Shown piece by piece: positions 57,409 to 64,000 of a stretch of DNA of 64,000 nt; the stretch's first letter is position 1; each line of letters starts with the position of its first letter. The notes below the pieces were generated by a model. It saw only the letters and a program-made list of their open reading frames with translations, had not been told where the DNA came from and did not search any database. The position numbers and the translations under genes were made by a program. Source of the DNA: Leptodontidium sp. MPI-SDFR-AT-0119 (taxonomy: Eukaryota > Ascomycota > Leotiomycetes > Helotiales > Leptodontidiaceae); the NCBI GenBank assembly GCA_020726505.1, contig JAHLEZ010000012.1, forward strand, positions 2,170,001-2,234,000, read 5' to 3'.

Positions 57409-59515
57409 ATGGCCACCGATGTCCTCGCCCTTGACCCCATCGAGATTGGCATCCTGCATCAAAAGGGGGCATTCGAGCTCCCCCCTCAAGATGTACAGGA
57501 TGAGTTAATCAGCCTCTTCTTCACCTGGGTGGCACCCACCGTACCAGTCATCCAAGAAGCAGACTTCCTTCGGCGATATCGAGATCCGCTCAACCCGCCC
57601 TCGCTCTTACTACTTCAATCAATTTTCGTTTCGGTATCTAGGTTTCCTCGCAAAGAGCTGCATGACTACGAGGGAAATCCACGGACGGACTCCAAGACTT
57701 TTTTCAAGAGAGCCAAAGCTTTGTACGATGCAGGATATGAGCAGGACCAAGTGACGACCGTCCAGTCGTTGGTTTTGATGGGTTGGTATTGGCATGGGCC
57801 TCAAGGTTAGAACTATCACACCAATCGAATGGAACTCGCTAAATTACTTAGATGTCACCGAGAATGGATTATTCTATTACAGTCGACTCGCAATAGCTGT
57901 TGCTCAGGACTGTAACATGGACCGAAGGTATATTCTCTTCTCCTGCTGCAAACCATCTTTGACATTCCAGTGCCGAGTTGACAAACCTCTCTCAATCACA
58001 ACATCGCCTCTACAAACGTATCTGGTGGACACTATTTACACGAGATCGAACCGTAACAGTCGCATACGGACGTCCTGTGAGCATTCAGCTCGACCACTCA
58101 AGTGTCGATCCGATCACCGAGGATGATTTCGTGGAAGATGGATACACTCCCAATCCTATACATGTCCAATTCTTCCTTCAATATGTTGAGCTCACAAAGA
58201 TCTTGCATATGTCCATGCTGCGACCTATCAAACAACGGGGTGGATCTCAAGCAGAGGCTAACCAGTGTGAATATGAGCTGAACAAATGGCTGCTGGATTG
58301 CCCAGAGGTGATCCGATGGCAGCAGTCACGACACGAGTTTTGGGCTAGTTTACTTCATTGTTCCTACAAGTGAGTTCTGAATCTGTGATACTCTTTGACA
58401 CAGCTGACATCGACCCCCAGCACAATCTTATGTTTACTTCATGGCCCTCAACGAGTCAAGACCACAAAAATTATTTCATCTACTTCTCAAACGGTGTCCT
58501 CTGAGGCGGTGTCTATGATATTATCAGCAGCAGAGTCTCTCATCTCTCACAACCAAATACAATATGCCCCTCCATCAATGTGAGTACTCAGTCCGACAGA
58601 AAATCCCATTGTTTTCTGACACTAACTAGATTATACGCTCTCATGACCGTCCTCGCAACCGTCAAAGAGCAACTCACTTCCCCCCTCCCATCCATCATCC
58701 TCCAATCCAAGCGGAAAGTAAACACCTGCGTCCGCATTCTCGACGCGCTCTCCCCAACCTGGCCCATCACACGCATGATAAGTGAGATCGTCGATCACGT
58801 CTTCAGTGAGAAGAAGTTCCTTGATAAGTTCGATGCTGCTACGAAACAGTTTCAGGATGATGAAGAGAGTAATGCGGGAGCTTCGAAGAGGCAGTATAAG
58901 AGAACGGTCCCTACAGCGAAGCAGTCTCGTCCTGAGATGATGTTGCCGAAGGCCAGGGTTACAGTAAAAATGTTGTTGAGTACTGCGGAAACTGGGAATG
59001 CAGTAGCCAGGGGGCAGCCTCTCACATCGAAGACAATGTTCGCGGCGAGTTCAGAACCATCCCAGGAGTTGGCGCGTGGATCTCCGACACATCCCAATAC
59101 AGCACGAGACACCGATACTCAAGACGATGCCGAAGATGAGGCTTCAGGGCGAAGAAGCAAAAAGCCTCGTCACTCCTATACATCCACCACCCCTGCAGAA
59201 GATTTGACATCGCATCAAAACTCTCAAGGACTTCATCTCTTCAACGAAAACTGGAGTTCAATCCTGCCTCCTATCATCAACGACTGGGACGCAGCGTGCC
59301 CGGCTCCCGAGCAAAAAAGTCCTAGTCAGAGTTCTCTAGATTTCGATCAATGGTAGGTTTCATTACCACAAAATTCTCCAAAGAAGAACCGCAGGGGTGT
59401 CTTCTTCGACGTCATGCTGATGATCATTCGCAGGGAATCCTTCTCAGAGCTTGAAGCTCACCTAATCAATGTAACTCGACTTGCCGCCCGAACGATGTTT
59501 TCTGCCCACGATTAA
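57409..59515 (+). CDS. Fungal-specific transcription factor core, no zinc cluster visible
   Basis: Six exons (57409-57805, 57852-57927, 57971-58369, 58421-58579, 58630-59352, 59434-59515) agree in phase and give 611 residues. The N-terminus starts almost directly in the Fungal_trans (middle homology) domain: LPPQDVQDELISLFFTWVAP, VPVIQEADFLRRYRDP, SLVLMGWYWHGPQ, then KRIWWTLFTRDRTVTVAYGR. Members of the cutinase-factor/FarA type carry a Zn2Cys6 cluster about 100 residues upstream, but none is seen in the 57000-57400 plus strand, and an in-frame stop lies at 57385. Either upstream exons are unrecognisable or the protein has lost its DNA-binding half. The C-terminal third is basic and Ser/Thr-rich. 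Confidence 0.8.
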
Positions 59516-60103
59516 TCCATTCGGAGCAAATCCTTCTTATAGTTCAACAACGCGTGCAAATCCAAGAGCGACTCACCGTTCATATCATCTCGTTCAAGCA
59601 AACCCAAACTCAATCACGACCCCACTAAATCCGAGCCGAGCGTCGGCTCGGTCTAAACCCTTGGCATCGCTAAGACGGGAAGATTCTCTGCCCGCACCCC
59701 AGAATACCTGCAGAAGCTCGAAAGTAAAGTAATCATCAAAAGTCACAGGGACTGTGGGGGAGACCAATAAACTAACTTTCCCCAGGATTCTATGATACCC
59801 GAATCCGAAAGTATGATACGAGTGGGTATATATTCGTGTTGTTTGGTTTTGGCTTGCTACTGCCCCTCACTTGCGAATGCGTGTGTGGGAACCTTAACCT
59901 TCCCCTAGTTTTTGTCATGAAGACAGAGGCTTTGATCTTATCTTCCATTTTGAAACGGGATAGATATAAAATATCTCTCCTAGGTATTCTCTCGATTACG
60001 AGAGCTTCGCAAGCCGCCTCTGTCGCATTGTCTCAGTTCATGGTAACTGGGTAGAATAACAACCTGATTTCTAATCAATACAACCACCACATATTCAAAG
60101 AAA
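59516..60103. other. Intergenic between the two regulator genes
   Basis: No supported gene. The promoter of the bZIP gene must lie here. Confidence 0.45.
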
Positions 60104-61197
60104 ATGGACATCCTCTCCCTCCTCAGCGCAGATAACTACCATGACCGCTTCTACCGACCGCCATCACCATCCTCGCCATCCTCATCATTCTCATCCTCTG
60201 ACACACACCTCAACGACTCACATGACAGCTGCCCCGACTCCAGAAGTCCCATCCTCCACACTATCCAGCTTAATTCCCGATCCGAGAGCTGCTGCGCGGC
60301 GTTCATAGGACTGGATTTAAATAGCAATGGAGTAGTTAAATTGGACGATCAATTAAAAGACGAATCGATATGTGGCATTTGCAAAGAGGAGAGGGAAGAC
60401 GAGAGGGGAGACGAGAGGTGGTACGAGCTTGAAGTTGAGGCGGCACTAGGACTAGTTCTTCCATCTCGCCGAGAAGATATGAGATTGATGGACAGCAAGT
60501 CCAGATCAAGATCGAGATCAACTTCGAGATCAAGAAATTCGTATCCGAACCTGGATCTATCATCGACGGGATCGAATGAATACAGGACTGAGAACGAGAA
60601 CGAGAAAGCGGATGAAAGTGAGCACTCAGAAAATCCTCATCCCCAAAAGAGGAGGAGGAAGAGCACACCTACGCCCACGCCTTCACTCACTCCCAAATCC
60701 AAAACCAAACCCCCAACCAAGACCAAAATACCTATACCTCCCGAACAACTTCCTCACACTCAAACCCCAACCCCTAACCCAAACCTCGAAAACCAAATTG
60801 TAAGCCCCCTCCCATAGCCCCATCTTCCAACAAAATCACCTCAAACATATTAACACCCATTCCCCCTTCACAGCGCCGCCGCGCCCAACTCCGCACCGCT
60901 CAAGCAACATACCGCCTCCGCCGGGATTTGACAATCGCCCATCTGCGGAAAGAAGTCTCCCTCTTGGAGAATACGCAGGTTGAGATGAGGGAGCTGCTTG
61001 TGCAGCTTTGGGGGGAGCTGAGGAGGAGGGGCGTTTTGGAGAGTGGTTATGATGATGAGGGGGGAGAGGGAGTGGGGGAGGAAATGGAGGGAGACAGGGG
61101 AGAAAGAAGGGAGAGGGCGAGGGAGGTTGAGGAGTTTTTCAAGAGGTTGAACGACATGATGGCGATGAATGGGTTGGAGAGAATGGAAACTACATGA
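60104..61197 (+). CDS. bZIP transcription factor
   Basis: Exons 60104-60799 and 60874-61197 (74-bp intron) give 339 residues. The intron sits just before the basic region RRRAQLRTAQATYRLRR, which runs into a leucine-zipper-like helix (HLRKEVSLLENTQVEMRELL followed by VQLWGELRRRGVL). The usual invariant Asn of the basic region is replaced by Leu (AQLR instead of AQNR), as in a fungal subset of divergent bZIPs with a hydrophobic residue there. The first 230 residues are disordered, with Ser/Pro stretches, an RS-like block (SRSRSRSTSRSR) and a Pro/Thr tail. It is probably nuclear and dimeric; target genes are unknown. It lies 0.6 kb downstream of the transcription factor at 57409, in the same direction. 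Confidence 0.8.
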
Positions 61198-62418
61198 GAA
61201 GTGGCGTGTTCTACTTTGAAGAAACTGTTGAGGAGTAAGGTTGGCCTTTTGCTCAATTTATGCAAGGGTAGTTGGTAGTTCTCAATCGGTCTAACTGCTA
61301 ATAATTACTGTAGTCTGTCAGCTGCTCTTGGTCATTTACTACAACTGCCTAGAGACCTATCATTTGGTTCCACCCAACCGCCTCCCTCCCTTTGTACTAC
61401 CTACCACATGTAACCAACCCAAGCCTACGCAATACAGCCATCCGATCCAGTCCAGTCTAGTACAGCCCCATTCAAACCCTCAAGCAAACTCAAAGCCTCA
61501 CTTTAATCCTAGCAGACAAACACCCCCTTCTTCAGCCCACCGTACCATACCGCACCTCGCACTAATCTCACGACACCCTCACAACTCCAAGATTCAGTCT
61601 CACCGAGGTAGTAAAGGGTGGGAATTTTTTTATACAAATTTTTAATGTTTTCTCTCGGCTCCACTACGCTACGCTCTCCTCTTCAATTACCATCTACCTA
61701 TCCGTTCTTTCAGGCAGGCAGGTAGGCAGTCTAAAGATTCCCCCTAAGAGCAACTTGCCATAGGCACAAGCAAGCGCCACCCACCCGGATATCAATCTTC
61801 GTAGCCAAATCGATTGATTGCCTTGATTTGTGATTGCTCAGTCGCGTCTCTCTCTCAGATCTCCATTTTCTCAACCCGTCAGTCAACTCGCTCCACATAC
61901 AAACATGCTCTCCTCTCACCATCATCGACACCCCTCGGCATTCTGTCCGTGTCACCCTAATCTCTGTATTGGAAGGGACGAAGCTCGAACCAAAGCTCAG
62001 CTTAAGCCCAGCGGAAATATCCAGTTGCAGTCCCTTCACCTCATTCACTCCAGGCGCCGTCGAAAAGAAAAGAATGATGATGGTAATGTTACACCCCCAA
62101 TCCTTCCATGATCTGTATTCCCTCTCCGAACCATGCAAAGGAAAAATAACAACGAAAGAGGAACAACACCGGTTGTTTAAGTCGTAACTTGATCTCAATC
62201 CGCGAGAGATGAGCCGAGCAAATGGTACAACGAACGAAATGAGCCGGTCAGCAGCCTCAGGTAAGCTGCGAAACCCAAACTTCGTGATTGGTGAGAAAGT
62301 AGCCGAATCACGTGAGATCTACGCTTGCCAAGCGCTTGGCTGAATCTGGAACGATTCTGTGGCCTGTCGGAGCTGGAGAATCTCAGCGAAGGAATCGGCG
62401 ATGGCGGGATGATGCCAA
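61198..62418. other. Intergenic, convergent 3' ends
   Basis: No supported gene. It lies between the stops of the bZIP and PHD-finger genes. The short frames at 61731-62198 on both strands have no motif. Confidence 0.45.
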
Positions 62419-63929
62419 TCAGAGTAGCATCTCCGTATCCTCCTCATCGACAGATTCAACAGTCGCAAACTTGGAATTGTCTACAACTGTCGTGACTTCT
62501 GGGATAACGGATTGCTCTTCAGTGGAAGCAGGTGGAGTAGCTGGAGCGGAGTCGTCCTCATCGCTGCTGCTGTCCGCATTGTCAAGTTTCTCCTTGAGAA
62601 AATTGAAGAATGCCTGGATGCCCTGCTTCTCCTTCTTGGTCAACTTGGCCGCAGTTATGTTCTCTGCAGTGCTTTGCGCAACTAGGGAGACGACAGCTGG
62701 TGGAGCTTCGGCCTATTCAAAACAAGACTCGTTAGCCAATTCTGACACTAGTTACGTCATGAACATGGAGTATGAAACCTACCAGAAGGGTGTTGATCAA
62801 GAGCCCCGTGTTATCCCCCAGAGCGGGGTCGTTGGAGTTCGCGACGAGAGATGCGAGGTTAAGAGCTGCTTGTTGCTCTTCCATGGTGCGCTGGGTCCAA
62901 GGTTTGTTGGTACCGGGCACCGCTGGCACAGAAGGTGCTGGTGGAACTGCAGTGGTTTTCGCAACTGGTTCAGGTCTGGGTTTGGAGCTGTAAAGCGATG
63001 GAACGTATTTACCACGCATCTGCTTGACCCTAGAAAGATGTTAGGGGCGCAAAACAATCACAGAAGGGCTGCATACCTAGAGATGAAGTCGAGCTTGATA
63101 CTTATCTCTGGGAGCTTGTACACATGACCAAACTCTCTCAACTCGTAGAAGCCTTGCTCCTCCTCGTCTTCGCTGGGATCGTTCTCAATCTCAATGTGAC
63201 CATTGTTCTTGAGGCCACGAGTGACTGCTGGTTTGATGACCGATGCACCCTTGATCTTACGGAATCGATGAGCAGGGGCCAAAGTGGCAGGAAGAATAGC
63301 GAGGAGATCGTCGACATGGGCAGGGCATCGCCACTGCCGACCAGCTCCAGGTTCTTTCGCAAGGGGAACGTCGAGGCAGTCTAAGTGCCAGTAGAGGCCA
63401 CAGAAGCTACATGGAATGATCATCCGATTCGGAGCCGATGCCTCACCATTGCAGCGATGACAAAGAATAATTTTGCCCTTTGCATCCTTCTTTCGGAAGT
63501 AATCAGGTGCTTCCTCCCAGCCAGCTTTATTATTCCTGTGGGCCAGTTAGCATCATCCCACCGCATCCAAATTATCTTGGGGAGGACTTACTTCGGCTTC
63601 GGAGGAATGATTTCCTCGTATTCTCCATCCGCACCGGTCTTGACGTCCACGAAGTACTCACGAATCGGCTCGGGCAGACGGAAGGATCTTGGGTTCTTAT
63701 CTTCGAACTCCGAGATCAAAGGACCCCAAACTCCGCCCGTGTCGTCGTCAAACGGGCCATTTTGCTTGAGTTGGCACGAGTTGCAGTACCAATCATCTGG
63801 AAGAGGTTGAGAGCCTTCAATGATGGGAGGATCAACACACTTGAAGTGGAATGATCTCGTACAACCATCACAGCAGACCAGGTCACCATTACCACCGCAT
63901 GCTGAGCAGTAGTCATCGTTCTCGCCGTC
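62419..63929 (-). CDS. Two-PHD-finger protein, Rco1/Cph-type Rpd3S subunit, 5' end off window
   Basis: Exons 63929-63592, 63535-63077, 63029-62783 and 62712-62419 join in phase; the acceptor at 63930 shows that earlier exons lie beyond base 64000. PHD finger 1 is DDYCSACGGNGDLVCCDGC followed by FHFKC and WYCNSC, with full Cys4-His-Cys3 spacing. A second finger follows after an acidic linker: CHRCNGEASAPNRMIIPCSF, CGLYWHLDCLD and WRCPAHVDDLL. This pairing of one canonical and one extended PHD finger is the signature of yeast Rco1 and fission-yeast Cph1/Cph2. These subunits recruit the Rpd3S (Clr6 complex II) histone deacetylase to transcribed genes to suppress cryptic initiation. The C-terminus is low-complexity and acidic, ending at TGA 62419-62421. 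Confidence 0.87.
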
Positions 63930-64000
63930 CTGTATCATAGGTCAGCAATGTGACGACGCGATTTAATCTGGAATGGAAGGATGCGAAAGATCCAGAAAGG

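Overview
The window is nuclear DNA of a filamentous ascomycete. The genes carry many short GT-AG introns (about 50-150 bp), promoters are pyrimidine-rich, and the gene families are typical of Pezizomycotina. The mix of LysM, F-box, GDSL/spherulin-4 and siderophore-transporter genes, with C-to-T decay of transposons, fits Leotiomycetes (Helotiales, Botrytis/Sclerotinia-like); that placement is inference. All calls come from reading the sequence and recalled family motifs; no database search was run. Splice sites were placed by hand, and their phases were checked for most multi-exon genes.

Layout. 1-2373 (-): glycogen-binding (AMPK1-CBM, Crp1/Mdg1-like) protein, running off the left edge. 4250-7671 (-): a GDSL/SGNH hydrolase fused to a spherulin-4 domain, with apparent lesions. 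8306-19300 is an accessory, repeat-rich block. It holds a complete 3.46-kb Tc1/mariner element with perfect TA duplications and two decayed genes, two paralogues of an unrecognised secreted family, an F-box gene, an ankyrin-like gene split by a short hAT element with an 8-bp duplication, and a foldback MITE. 19361-20394: an unrecognised, probably broken gene. 20618-23400 (-): a multi-LysM gene lacking its start, next to a TA-rich repeat remnant.

25693-41129 is a core block: a four-RRM Nrd1/Mrn1-type RNA-binding protein, cytosolic asparaginyl-tRNA synthetase, DNA ligase I (Cdc9), V-ATPase assembly factor Vma22 and the GTPase Cdc42. The AsnRS/ligase and Vma22/Cdc42 pairs are divergent. 43530-45623 is a secreted agmatinase-like ureohydrolase.

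46439-55000 looks metabolic. It has a siderophore-type MFS transporter with an exact iron-GATA-factor (SreA-type) site in its promoter, a dehydrogenase relic, a small cysteine-bearing protein and a single-exon NRPS-like enzyme with adenylation, carrier and condensation domains. 57409-61197 carries two regulators: a fungal-specific transcription factor core with no visible zinc cluster, preceded by diverged ~240-bp tandem repeats rich in CACGTG, and a bZIP protein. 62419 to the right edge (-) is a two-PHD-finger Rco1/Cph-type subunit of an Rpd3S-like histone deacetylase complex.

Some apparent one-base frameshifts (RRM gene, siderophore transporter) lie at short G/C runs in otherwise well-kept genes and may be sequence errors. 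The transposon decay is different: 12 nonsense codons, all TAA/TAG, no frameshift, which points to RIP.
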